Shown piece by piece: positions 1 to 8,924 of a DNA stretch of 64,000 nucleotides; positions within the stretch are counted from its first letter, which is position 1; each line of letters starts with the position of its first letter. Location: positions 310,001 to 374,000 of the forward strand of contig NZ_VLLI01000003.1 of NCBI RefSeq assembly GCF_007830615.1. Direction: 5' to 3'. The position numbers were made by a program, and so were the translations under genes. Below the pieces are notes generated by a model, which did not search any database, was not told the DNA's origin, and was given only the letters and a program-made list of their open reading frames with translations. The stretch comes from Mucilaginibacter frigoritolerans (GTDB lineage Bacteria; Bacteroidota; Bacteroidia; Sphingobacteriales; Sphingobacteriaceae).

Positions 1-960
1 GTTCTGATGAACATCATGGCAGGTTGTACAATCCATATTACTCATTAAAAAGCATTTGCTGAAAGCCAGCAAACCATTCTGGTTACCATGAACATCAAGC
101 GTAGCCGGGTTAGGATCCTGCTTTAAAAAATTGGGTTCCTTAAACTTGGCTAAAGTATCGCCCATCTTAAAAATGAACGAAGATCTCTGAAAAACATCCT
201 TGGCACTTCCGTGGCATACCGCACAAGCATCCAGCTTTTGCGACCTCGTTAATGAGGAAAACTTAACAATGTATCTTGCCTTCTTTTCTTCTGGAAACTC
301 GGTATGGAAATTTACGTGATTGGTACCCGGGCCATGGCAGCGTTCACAATCAATCCCTAAAATAAGCGATTGGGGATCGAACTCAACCTTACGGCTTTGC
401 AAATTAACTTCCGCCTGCGGAATTTCTTTAATATACGAGCTATGGCACTCAAAGCATCTGCGCAGTATAGGGCGACTAAAGTCAGCCTGATTACCGGAGT
501 AACCGGGACTATTTGTCCAGCTATGCAAAGCACTAAAGTACGACATCGGCAGCTCAAATATTTCCTTGCCTTTCCAGTACAAATAGGTTTCAGATTTAAC
601 GCCGCCAAAAGTAATATCAAAGCGATGGGCATCCAGTTGCTTGCCGTCAAGGTAGGCAACCTGGTAAAGGCCATCTTGGTGCTTTTCCATTACTACCTTT
701 AACCTGTCGTTTAGACCAACCGTGTTTTTTCCTTTCAAAAAACTGCCGTGAATGTCATGTTCATCGACAATTCTTGAACTTTGAAAGTGAGCCGTATGGA
801 TGTATGAATTGTAAACATCCTTATGGCATTTTATACATTTATTAGAACCTGCATAAACCGGGTCGCGCGGATCTGCTTTTTCCTTATTAAAACATTGCGT
901 AAGCAACGTACTTAACGGAATTAAAAGAAAAACAAAAAAGCAAATATTCTTAGTTTTCAT
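1..960 (-). CDS. Multiheme c-type cytochrome lipoprotein, C-terminus outside window
   Basis: Reading the minus strand from the ATG at 960 gives 320 codons without a stop, running off the window edge. The N-terminus is a lipoprotein signal with lipobox LLTQC (Cys23). Five CXXCH haem-binding motifs follow: CIKCH (about 42-46), CFECH (169-173), CERCH (205-209), CAVCH (246-250) and CTTCH (311-315). The layout resembles the cytochrome c554 / multiheme cytochrome family, so an electron-transfer role at the cell surface or in the periplasm is inferred. It starts 21 bp after the GH30 stop and is probably cotranscribed with the polysaccharide locus. Its redox partner is unknown. Confidence 0.85.
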   Translation of the reverse strand, partial: MKTKNICFFVFLLIPLSTLLTQCFNKEKADPRDPVYAGSNKCIKCHKDVYNSYIHTAHFQSSRIVDEHDIHGSFLKGKNTVGLNDRLKVVMEKHQDGLYQVAYLDGKQLDAHRFDITFGGVKSETYLYWKGKEIFELPMSYFSALHSWTNSPGYSGNQADFSRPILRRCFECHSSYIKEIPQAEVNLQSRKVEFDPQSLILGIDCERCHGPGTNHVNFHTEFPEEKKARYIVKFSSLTRSQKLDACAVCHGSAKDVFQRSSFIFKMGDTLAKFKEPNFLKQDPNPATLDVHGNQNGLLAFSKCFLMSNMDCTTCHDVHQN

Positions 961-981
961 TATCCTTTACTATCGTAGCTG

Positions 982-2445
982 TTACCATTTATAGGTAGCA
1001 ACAGCTCCGGCACCTAAAGTTGTGCTTACTATTTTTGAATTAAATTTAATATTAAATTGTTGAGCACTGGCACCTGCGTTTAATACAATAAGCACTTTGG
1101 AGCCATCTGTGTTTTTAAACGCTACATTGGGTAAAGTTGTATTAACATCTGATGCTATACGTACGGCACCTGGTCTTACAAATTTTGATGCATGGGCAAT
1201 AATATAATAAGAAACATTACGCGATATAAATGATCCTATGGTTAAAGCTCCCTGGCAGGTAGAACAACCGCCATTGGTATGCGGACCAAAATTAGGATCG
1301 GATGCCAGGTTCCATTCTATTACATTTTTGCACCAGTTACGGGTAGCACCAATAATAATATTATTTAAATGCCATGACAGGTCACCACTGAATGAACCTG
1401 TTGAGGCTGTATATATTTCAGTAAAATAAAGATTCTTGTTAGGGTAGGCAGTATGAACAGGCGTTAATGCACTGATATCACCTGCATACAAATGGAAGGC
1501 CGAGCCATCAACATATTGATTAGCTGCCTGATCTGCCAGAATAGTTTCCGGATAATCCGTTCTATCGGCATTATGATCATACACAATGATTTTTGTAGTT
1601 AGACCGGCAATTTTAAATGCAGGGCCGAGGTTATTTTTTACAAAATTATCTTCCTCATTTGGCTGCATCACCATGCTTGGGTTATTGTTTGCATTCAGCG
1701 GTTCATTCTGTGGCGTTATGGCATCAATAGTTATTCCCTGCTGCTGCATTGCCTGAATATACTTCACAAAATAGTTGGCATAAACGCTATAATAAGCGGT
1801 GTCTAAACTTCCCTGGCTAAAGCTGTTGTTTGATTTCATCCAACTGGGAGCCGTCCATGGAGTAGCTATAATTTTTATAGATGGATTTATAGCGAGTATC
1901 TTTTTCAAAAGAGGTATCAGGTCTGTTTGTTCCATACTGATACTAAAATTCTTAAGATTAACATCAGTACCTGATGCATCGGTTACATCATCATAAGTGA
2001 AATCACTTGCGCTCAAATCAGATGCACCAATACTTATCCGCAAATAACTGATACCAATACTTGTACTATCGGTACCAAAAAGTTCGGTTAACAATGGCCC
2101 TTGCTGAGCTGCCGGTAACTGGTTAATTAAAGAGGCGCTGCCACCGGTTAATGCAAAGCCAAAACCATCTATTGATTGGTAAGTTTGGGTGGTGTCAACA
2201 TTAATAGTGGCATTTTGATTAGTTGGACTGCTAAACAACAGACTAATATTTTGCTTTTGCAATAATGATTGTCTGTCGGGAGTGGTTAACCACATGCTTA
2301 CATCCGTTTTAACAGGTGTTACCGGAGTAACGGGATTAATCGGCTGACCACCGCTAGTTGATTTTTTACTGCAACCAACCGCTACAGCAAAACAAATAAA
2401 AAGCATAGAACCGGCCAATAAAAATTGTTTCTTCTTTCCTTTCAT
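982..2445 (-). CDS. Glycoside hydrolase family 30 lipoprotein
   Basis: A 487-residue exported lipoprotein (lipobox VAVGC, Cys25, followed by a Pro/Thr-rich linker to about residue 46). The catalytic domain shows clan GH-A features of GH30: a PWTAPSWMK strand (about 196-204), the acid/base Glu248 in ITPQNEP and the probable nucleophile Glu343 in YFTEIY. A beta-sandwich typical of GH30 closes the protein. GH30 enzymes cleave beta-glucosylceramide, beta-1,6-glucan or xylan types; the subfamily cannot be settled here. As the only hydrolase of this SusC/SusD locus it probably acts at the outer surface on the glycan the pair imports. Confidence 0.88.
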   Translation of the reverse strand: MKGKKKQFLLAGSMLFICFAVAVGCSKKSTSGGQPINPVTPVTPVKTDVSMWLTTPDRQSLLQKQNISLLFSSPTNQNATINVDTTQTYQSIDGFGFALTGGSASLINQLPAAQQGPLLTELFGTDSTSIGISYLRISIGASDLSASDFTYDDVTDASGTDVNLKNFSISMEQTDLIPLLKKILAINPSIKIIATPWTAPSWMKSNNSFSQGSLDTAYYSVYANYFVKYIQAMQQQGITIDAITPQNEPLNANNNPSMVMQPNEEDNFVKNNLGPAFKIAGLTTKIIVYDHNADRTDYPETILADQAANQYVDGSAFHLYAGDISALTPVHTAYPNKNLYFTEIYTASTGSFSGDLSWHLNNIIIGATRNWCKNVIEWNLASDPNFGPHTNGGCSTCQGALTIGSFISRNVSYYIIAHASKFVRPGAVRIASDVNTTLPNVAFKNTDGSKVLIVLNAGASAQQFNIKFNSKIVSTTLGAGAVATYKW

Positions 2446-2491
2446 GGCTATAATTTTAATGGGAAGGTTGTTAATAGGAAAAGGATTGTTA

Positions 2492-2529
2492 AAACAAACC
2501 CTGCAAGATAAGCCTTGCAGGGTTTGTTT
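2492..2529 (-). terminator. Perfect 16-bp stem-loop between susD and GH30
   Basis: The arms at 2492-2507 and 2514-2529 are fully complementary around a 6-nt loop. On the minus strand the stem is followed by a U-rich tail (GTTTGTTTTAAC). It lies between the susD stop and the GH30 start, so it is probably a partial terminator or 3'-end protecting structure that makes susCD transcripts more abundant than the enzyme message. Confidence 0.75.
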
Positions 2530-2541
2530 ACAGGTTATTGA

Positions 2542-4065
2542 TTAATAGCCCGGATTTTGTTTAATTTTTGAACCGTTAGTTGTTTCATTTAACGGAATAG
2601 GTAATATTTCGTTTTTGTTGGCAGTAAAACCTTTAAAGCCTAAAACGGTAGGTGCTTGTCCCCATCTAACTAAGTCAAACCAACGGTGGCCTTCAGTAGC
2701 AAGCTCTAAACGGCGTTCGTTGTAAATGTTAGGTAAGCTTACAGGTACTGATGCTAAGCCAACCCTTGCACGTACTGCATCTAATAATGCTTGTGCACGT
2801 GCAGTGTTTGAACCGGCATTTACCAATGCTTCAGCTTCCATCAGGTAAGTATCAGCTAAACGGATCTCGATATAATCATTTGGCCAGTTAAGGTCAATAG
2901 TACCGGTAGTTACTACGTTCTTCAACAATGGAGCATATTTTTGAATAAAATAGCCAGTGTTCTGATAGCTTGGTGAATAAGTGGTATTGGTTGCTTTTGT
3001 TAAACTATCGATATTAGCAATAGTGTAAGGATACCTTGGGTCGCCTTTCATTGCAGTAGCCAATTGAGTACTTACCGGGTTAAAACCATAACCACCGCTG
3101 TAGTATAACGGACCGCCGTAGCTTCTTGGACCAACCATTTGAACATAAATGTTTGATTTAAACTGATCCCAGTTGCTCCAGGTATAATTTTGTGTACCTG
3201 AGTGTACCAATTCAAAAATAGACTCACTGTTAAATTTATTTTTCGGATCAAAAATATCACCATAATTAGGCAATAATGCATAACCATAAGTGCTGTTGGT
3301 ACCGCCTGGAGTTGTTCCGTTTACATCAGCAAGGATTGCGGCAGACTGCGCCCATTTCTGTTCGTAAAGATACACCTTACCTAAAAGAGCTTTAGCTGCA
3401 CCCTGAGTAACACGACCATCTTCTGCGGCCACAACAGTTGGAGGCAAATCAGCAACGGCAGTTGTTAAATCTGCTTCGATTTGTGCATATACAGCTGCAG
3501 GAGTAGCTTGAGTTACGGTATAAACCTGTGCAGTTGTTAATGGTGTTAATATTAACGGTACATTTTTAAATAACCTTTCCAGATCAAAATAATAGTGTGC
3601 ACGTAAAAACAGGGCCTCACCGGTATATCTCTTTAAAAGATCAGCACTTAAGCCAGGTACGCTAGGTAGTGCCTGTAATAATACATCGGCACGGTTAACA
3701 CCCTGAAAGTTTATTGCCCAAAACTGATCTTGAGGACCAACTGAAGGATTTAATGTGTAGTTGTTAAATACCTGCCATTGGTTTACGTCAGATGAGCTAC
3801 CACCACCGGCAACACAATCATCCGACCCTGCATTTAATGCACCAAGCGGATCAGAATAAGTATTATCAATACCTCCGGTTTCGGTAACCAGCGGATCATA
3901 AGCTGCTACAACTCCCTCTAGGGCCTGCGAAGGATTTGCATAAAAATTTGAACCCAAAAACTCTCCTTTGGGTTGTAGCTCAAGGAAAGATTTCTTACAG
4001 GAAGCAACTACTCCAACCACTCCTATCAGGGAAATAGCTATATATTTTAAATATTTTCTGTTCAT
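2542..4065 (-). CDS. SusD/RagB-like outer-membrane nutrient-binding lipoprotein
   Basis: A 507-residue surface lipoprotein; the lipobox VVASC puts the lipidated Cys at 23. The N-terminal half has the TPR-like SusD fold (FLELQPKGEF, then the ALFLRAHYYFDLERLF segment), and the C-terminal part carries the typical RARVGL ... NERRLELATEGHRWFDLVRWG signature and ends in LPIPLNE...QNPGY. SusD proteins cap their SusC porin and bind the glycan. The gene starts 19 bp after the susC stop, so the two are translated from one message. Substrate cannot be read from the sequence; the GH30 neighbour suggests a beta-linked glycan. Confidence 0.93.
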   Translation of the reverse strand: MNRKYLKYIAISLIGVVGVVASCKKSFLELQPKGEFLGSNFYANPSQALEGVVAAYDPLVTETGGIDNTYSDPLGALNAGSDDCVAGGGSSSDVNQWQVFNNYTLNPSVGPQDQFWAINFQGVNRADVLLQALPSVPGLSADLLKRYTGEALFLRAHYYFDLERLFKNVPLILTPLTTAQVYTVTQATPAAVYAQIEADLTTAVADLPPTVVAAEDGRVTQGAAKALLGKVYLYEQKWAQSAAILADVNGTTPGGTNSTYGYALLPNYGDIFDPKNKFNSESIFELVHSGTQNYTWSNWDQFKSNIYVQMVGPRSYGGPLYYSGGYGFNPVSTQLATAMKGDPRYPYTIANIDSLTKATNTTYSPSYQNTGYFIQKYAPLLKNVVTTGTIDLNWPNDYIEIRLADTYLMEAEALVNAGSNTARAQALLDAVRARVGLASVPVSLPNIYNERRLELATEGHRWFDLVRWGQAPTVLGFKGFTANKNEILPIPLNETTNGSKIKQNPGY

Positions 4066-4084
4066 TTTCTTTAAATCTTAAAAT

Positions 4085-7000
4085 TTACAATGTTATATCA
4101 AGGCCGGCCATAAATGTGCGTGCCTGAGGATAAATACCCATATCCACACCAAACTGATTGTTGTTACCAATACCTACTTCCGGGTCATATCCTTTATAAC
4201 CGGTTATGGTTAACAGGTTATTACTGCTGATAAAGAATCTTACTTTCTGAATATCAGCTGCTTTTAACCATGCTGTTGGTAAAGTGTAACCTAGTTGCAA
4301 AGTTTTGATACGGAAATAAGCTCCATTTTGCAAATAAAAATTTGATGGATTTGTAAAATCACCACTACCTGTAGGATCAGTTACTGTTAATGCAGGATAG
4401 TTACTGTTGGCATTTGATGGAGTCCATGCATTTAATGCGGCAATAGGATAGTTAGCCGTTGGAATATCTAGACGACGGTATGCCTGAAATATTTTATTAC
4501 CCCATACACCCTGACCAAATAATTTAATATCATACTGATGATAGCTGGCATTAAAATTAACACCATAAGTAAATGTTGGCAATGGGTTACCTAAGAAGGT
4601 ACGATCATTTGCATCAATTTTACCATCTCCGTTAATATCAGCCCATTTAAAATCACCTGGTTTTGCATTTGGCTGTATTAAAGCACCACTTTTATTTTTG
4701 TAAGCATCAATTTCAGCTTGAGAATGGAATACACCTAGTTCTTCAAAACCATAAAACTCACCATAAGGCTGTCCTGGAGTTACACGACCAATTTCATAAC
4801 TGTTATCTCCTTGTAATGATCCTGTTTTTTGATATTGGATCTGATCACCCAATGAAGTAACTTCATTATGGTTATAAGAGATATTACCACCAACACTGTA
4901 GCGGAAGTCGCCTATTCTATCATTATAATTTAATTCCAACTCAACACCTTTATTTTCCATATTGCCTATGTTAGCAAATGGAGCAGTAGCAAAACCTGCG
5001 TACGAAGGAAGTTGAACCGGCTCAAGCATACCCTGAGTTAGTTTTTGGTAAATATCAAAGGTTACATTTAAGTTGTGCAGCACAATTGCATCAAAACCGA
5101 TATCTGCTGTTTTGGTTTCTTCCCATTTCAGGTTAGGGTTGGCAGGAGCGTTCGGGCTATAACCAATGTTTAACACTTGACCATTGCCAAACACATAATT
5201 GTGCCCGCTACCAATAGTCGAAGTATATTCAAATGGATTCAATGCCATTTCGTTACCCACTATACCATATGAACCACGTATTTTCAAAAAGTCAACAAAT
5301 GATTCTTTAGGGAACCAGTCCTCTTTTGATATTACGTAACCAGCTTCGGCCGAAGGGAAGGTACCGTAAATGTTATCGCTACCAAACTTTGAAGATCCAT
5401 CATGGCGGATAACACCTGAGAATAAGTATTTCCCATCATAATCATATTGTAATCTTGCAAAGGTAGAAGCCAGGTGATATGGCTGATTATCGCTACCGTT
5501 AGCAATAGTATTAGCCGCAGGTAAAGAGAAATTTGGAGACGCCTGGCTGAAAGTGTTAACCGGCTCACCAATAAATGTACCACCCAGGGTGCTTCCACTT
5601 TCTTCCTGTGCACTTTGACCAATTAAAGCGGTAAAGTTATGTTTTCCAAAAGAACGCGTGTAAGTAGCGGTGTTATCAATGTTCCAGGTAAAGTTTCTGT
5701 TATTTGCCAGGTATTGTGATGTATTTGACAAATTGCTTGTACTTGAATTCAAATAGTAAAGCGGTGTAAATGAATCACTGCCATAATAAGCTTGTTTAGC
5801 ACTGATTTGTGATCTGATCTTTAACCCTTTGATAGGAGTAATTTCAACAAATGCATTTCCTAATAAGTTAGTCGCATAATTGTAGTTTCCTAACTGGGTT
5901 TGCAAATAAGCCAATGGATTGGTTATTTCTTGCCCAACATAAGGCGATATGCCATAAAGCTGACCCTGTGCATTTCTAACTGCATATTGGTTAGCATAAT
6001 CGCTAGGGTTTGGCGAACCAGCAGGATTAGTTTGTATTACCGGGGTAATAGGATCAAGGTTTAAAGCAGAGCTTAAAGGCCCACCAAATACACTGTTTGT
6101 ATTTAAACTACTTTGACTGTGGGTGTAAGTATAAGTGATGTTTTCACCTATTGTTAACCATTTTTTTGCTTTATAGCTGGTATTAGCAGTAAAGGTAAAT
6201 TTCTTATAATTAGAAATTGACGGATCAACGATACCATCCTGATCTAAATAACCAAATGAAGTATAGTAATTGGCATCATCGGTAGCACCACTGATACTTA
6301 AATTGTGATTTTGTATCAAGGCGTTGGTGAAAATTTCATTTTGCCAGTTAGTACCTACTCCAAATGAAGAAGGATTTGCAAAAACAGGCACATAAGTATT
6401 TCCCTGATTTCTGGCATCATTTGCAGCAGCTTCGTTTCTTAAAGTTGCATATTGGGTAGCATCGGTTAATTGAGGCTTGCTTACCGGATTTTGATACCCT
6501 ACATAACCATTATAGCTAACTTTGGCAGAGCCTTTTTTACCTTTTTTTGTAGTAATTAAAACTACACCATTTGAGGCGCGTGAACCATAAATTGCAGCAG
6601 AAGCATCTTTCAACACATCAATGCTTTCAACATCATTAGGGTTGATGTTATCAATACCACCGTTGTCAACAACAACACCATCAATTACATATAATGGATC
6701 ACTGTTGTTTATTGAAGTTATACCTCTGATTCTGATAGCCGGAGCAGAACCCGGGGCACCAGAGCTTTGTACCACATTCACACCTGAAGTTCTTCCCTGC
6801 AAAGCATCGTCAACACGGGTAACTTGCTGATCCTGAACATCACTCGCTGCTACGTGGCTAATTGCACCTGTTACAACGGCTTTCTTTTGCGTACCGTAAC
6901 CTACAACTACCACTTCATTTAAGCCTTTAACAGCCTCCACTAAAGTAATAGTGATAGAAGTTTGCGCACCTACGGTAACATCTTTTGTAGTGTAGCCAAT

Positions 7001-7597
7001 GTATTGAACCTCAAGTACAGCTTGTGGGCCGCTTACATTAAGTTTAAACGCACCGTTAATATCAGTTGTGATACCATTGGTTGTACCTTTTTCTACAACT
7101 GAAGCTCCGATAATTGGCAAACCAGTTTCATCAACTACCTTACCTGTTACCGGGATACCTGCTACGGCTTTTGCTGATGTTGTTCCGGTTGCTATAGTTA
7201 CAGTACCGTCATTGTTAACCGTTACTGTATTTTCAGCATTTTTACCCAAAACTATTCTGTCTTTTAGTACTTCGTAGTCAATACCATTGTTTTTAAACAC
7301 CTGGTCAAGTACGGTTTTAAGTGACTGATTTTCAAAATTAACGGTTACTGTTTTTGAAACATCAATAGCGTTTTTGCTGTAAATAAACTTAACGTCATTG
7401 TTTTTCTGTAAATAGTTTAATACATCAAGCAAAGTAGTATTACCAAGCGACATATTTACTGTTTTATTAAGTACATCCTGTGCCTTCAACGGACTTGAAT
7501 AAGCAAAGCTGCTTAATACGGCGGCTATCAGGATTTGGCTAAATGTAATCTTCATGATTTTATACCAAAGAGTAGGCTTTCGTATACCAAATTTCAT
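4085..7597 (-). CDS. SusC/RagA TonB-dependent transporter with STN domain
   Basis: A 1170-residue outer-membrane protein. A signal peptide ends near SSPLKAQ (about residue 40). An STN (secretin/TonB N-terminal) domain follows (about 52-118), then a carboxypeptidase-regulatory-like domain (VTGKVVDETGLPIIGASV, from about 150), a TonB-box-like EVVVVGYGTQKK, the plug (IRIRGITSINNSDPLYVIDGV) and a 22-strand barrel ending in an aromatic-poor AGLDITL. An STN domain normally signals to a FecR anti-sigma factor, and one is encoded immediately upstream. An alternative start lies 14 codons in (MKITFSQ), giving a cleaner signal peptide. Confidence 0.93.
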   Translation of the reverse strand: MKFGIRKPTLWYKIMKITFSQILIAAVLSSFAYSSPLKAQDVLNKTVNMSLGNTTLLDVLNYLQKNNDVKFIYSKNAIDVSKTVTVNFENQSLKTVLDQVFKNNGIDYEVLKDRIVLGKNAENTVTVNNDGTVTIATGTTSAKAVAGIPVTGKVVDETGLPIIGASVVEKGTTNGITTDINGAFKLNVSGPQAVLEVQYIGYTTKDVTVGAQTSITITLVEAVKGLNEVVVVGYGTQKKAVVTGAISHVAASDVQDQQVTRVDDALQGRTSGVNVVQSSGAPGSAPAIRIRGITSINNSDPLYVIDGVVVDNGGIDNINPNDVESIDVLKDASAAIYGSRASNGVVLITTKKGKKGSAKVSYNGYVGYQNPVSKPQLTDATQYATLRNEAAANDARNQGNTYVPVFANPSSFGVGTNWQNEIFTNALIQNHNLSISGATDDANYYTSFGYLDQDGIVDPSISNYKKFTFTANTSYKAKKWLTIGENITYTYTHSQSSLNTNSVFGGPLSSALNLDPITPVIQTNPAGSPNPSDYANQYAVRNAQGQLYGISPYVGQEITNPLAYLQTQLGNYNYATNLLGNAFVEITPIKGLKIRSQISAKQAYYGSDSFTPLYYLNSSTSNLSNTSQYLANNRNFTWNIDNTATYTRSFGKHNFTALIGQSAQEESGSTLGGTFIGEPVNTFSQASPNFSLPAANTIANGSDNQPYHLASTFARLQYDYDGKYLFSGVIRHDGSSKFGSDNIYGTFPSAEAGYVISKEDWFPKESFVDFLKIRGSYGIVGNEMALNPFEYTSTIGSGHNYVFGNGQVLNIGYSPNAPANPNLKWEETKTADIGFDAIVLHNLNVTFDIYQKLTQGMLEPVQLPSYAGFATAPFANIGNMENKGVELELNYNDRIGDFRYSVGGNISYNHNEVTSLGDQIQYQKTGSLQGDNSYEIGRVTPGQPYGEFYGFEELGVFHSQAEIDAYKNKSGALIQPNAKPGDFKWADINGDGKIDANDRTFLGNPLPTFTYGVNFNASYHQYDIKLFGQGVWGNKIFQAYRRLDIPTANYPIAALNAWTPSNANSNYPALTVTDPTGSGDFTNPSNFYLQNGAYFRIKTLQLGYTLPTAWLKAADIQKVRFFISSNNLLTITGYKGYDPEVGIGNNNQFGVDMGIYPQARTFMAGLDITL

Positions 7598-7635
7598 ATA
7601 TTTGTTATGTTTCTATGTTAAAAATGAGACAATTA

Positions 7636-7675
7636 AAGCCCTTACACCATAAATGGTGTTCATCATGCGGGGCTT
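7636..7675 (+). other. Stem-loop in the susC leader, first of two
   Basis: A nested inverted repeat: the inner perfect arms ACACCAT/ATGGTGT (7644-7650 and 7653-7659) sit inside outer arms AAGCCC/GGGCTT (7636-7641 and 7670-7675). It can fold on either strand. It lies between the susC start and the plus-strand terminator at 7685-7720. Confidence 0.5.
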
Positions 7676-7684
7676 GACTTTTTG

Positions 7685-7720
7685 AACTTAGGAGTGCTCG
7701 TAACACTTCTAAGTTTTTTT
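7685..7720 (+). terminator. Plus-strand terminator opposing the susC leader
   Basis: Twelve-bp arms at 7685-7696 and 7704-7715 around CTCGTAA are followed by seven T on the plus strand. The only non-Watson-Crick pair is G-U on the plus strand and would be an A-C mismatch on the minus strand. No plus-strand protein gene lies upstream, so it probably ends an antisense small RNA. A -7-like TATATTTG box lies at 7597-7604, over the susC start codon. Confidence 0.6.
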
Positions 7721-7811
7721 GTTTTCGCAGGTGCCTTGCACCACTATATCGGTAATAATCAGGTTTGTAATTTCTTTTGCATAGTTTATTATTATTGGTT
7801 AAGTAATTGGT

Positions 7812-8843
7812 TTATTCAAGTTCAATACTGTTCGCTTTTATCTCGTAATTGATATTCAGCGATTTTTTTAGCGCCTCCAATACATCTGGTAAATTAAAGC
7901 CGGTCATATCAGCATTTAAAATATAACGGTTTAATTTATCATCGCCAGCCTTTATATGCACATGGAATTTTGCATTTAGTACCGGAATAATTTCCTTTAA
8001 TGGTTTATTTTCAAAAGAAAAATCTGCCCTTTTCCATATTTGCAAAGCGGGTTCTTCTACTACCGATTGCGGTTGCAAAACATGCTGTTCTAACAAATAA
8101 ATAACTTTTTGATGCGGATATAACATCACCTCGTCTTTTCCCAGGCTGGTTGAAATCTGTTTACCGTCATCTGACTTTTTAATGCTTACAGAAACCTTTC
8201 CGGTAAGTACAGATACTTCCGCCTTGTTGCTTTCTTCATTATCATTTACCAGGAAACTGGTTCCCCACACTTTGGTAATAATGGAACGGCTACTGATAAT
8301 AAAAGGACGCTCAGGGTTCTTGGTGACCTCAAAAAAGCATTCGCCAGATATGGATACGTTTCTTGATTTACTATTAAACATACCCGGATAAGTTAATTTT
8401 GAATGTGGGCTTAACCAAACAGAACTATTATCAGGAAGTGTTGCTTTGTAAATTTGATTGGAGTTATTGGCAATAGATACCAGCTGTTTTGCGTTTAAGT
8501 CAGCAGTCTGTAGCAGGTTGGCTTGTTGTTGTTGATACAATACCATTACTCCTGCAAATAATATTATAGCAGCCGCAGCAGCTATAGTATACCATTTACG
8601 CCAAAAATTATAAGGTAATTTTTCAGGTATTTGTTCTTCTTCAGCAATATTGCCGATTTTTAGAAGAATATGGTTATAAATCCGTTCTTCTAATTCCTTT
8701 TCTTCGGACGCACTTATAGCTGAAATATAGTCATCGTCATACTCAAAAGACTGGTACCATTTTTTTACTAATGATATTTCAGCCTCCGTGCATTCGCCAT
8801 TAATATACTTTTCCAGTAATTCAACGGGTATAAGTTTCTCCAT
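7812..8843 (-). CDS. FecR-family anti-sigma factor
   Basis: About 343 residues from the ATG at 8843; an upstream in-frame ATG at 8882 would add 13 hydrophobic residues and is less likely, since FecR proteins start with a cytoplasmic sigma-binding domain as seen here (MEKLIPVELLEKYINGE). One membrane span lies at about 85-103 (YTIAAAAAIILFAGVMVLY). It is followed by the periplasmic FecR domain (LPDNSSVWLSPHSKLTYP, LTGKVSVS) and a C-terminal DUF4974 domain (about 270-343), which contacts the STN domain of the transporter. It lies 81 bp after the ECF sigma gene and before susC, the classical trans-envelope signalling order. Confidence 0.9.
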   Translation of the reverse strand: MEKLIPVELLEKYINGECTEAEISLVKKWYQSFEYDDDYISAISASEEKELEERIYNHILLKIGNIAEEEQIPEKLPYNFWRKWYTIAAAAAIILFAGVMVLYQQQQANLLQTADLNAKQLVSIANNSNQIYKATLPDNSSVWLSPHSKLTYPGMFNSKSRNVSISGECFFEVTKNPERPFIISSRSIITKVWGTSFLVNDNEESNKAEVSVLTGKVSVSIKKSDDGKQISTSLGKDEVMLYPHQKVIYLLEQHVLQPQSVVEEPALQIWKRADFSFENKPLKEIIPVLNAKFHVHIKAGDDKLNRYILNADMTGFNLPDVLEALKKSLNINYEIKANSIELE

Positions 8844-8924
8844 GAAAAGAAAAAAAATTGGTTTATAAAATACTTGACGCATAAGAAAGGCCCATCCCCT
8901 ACGCCAATGAAAAATATTTTTTTA

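Noticed and set aside
370..702. Plus-strand open frame of 110 codons and its minus-strand counterpart at 357-674
   Set aside because: Both lie in other frames of the multiheme cytochrome gene, whose five CXXCH motifs and lipobox prove the coding frame.
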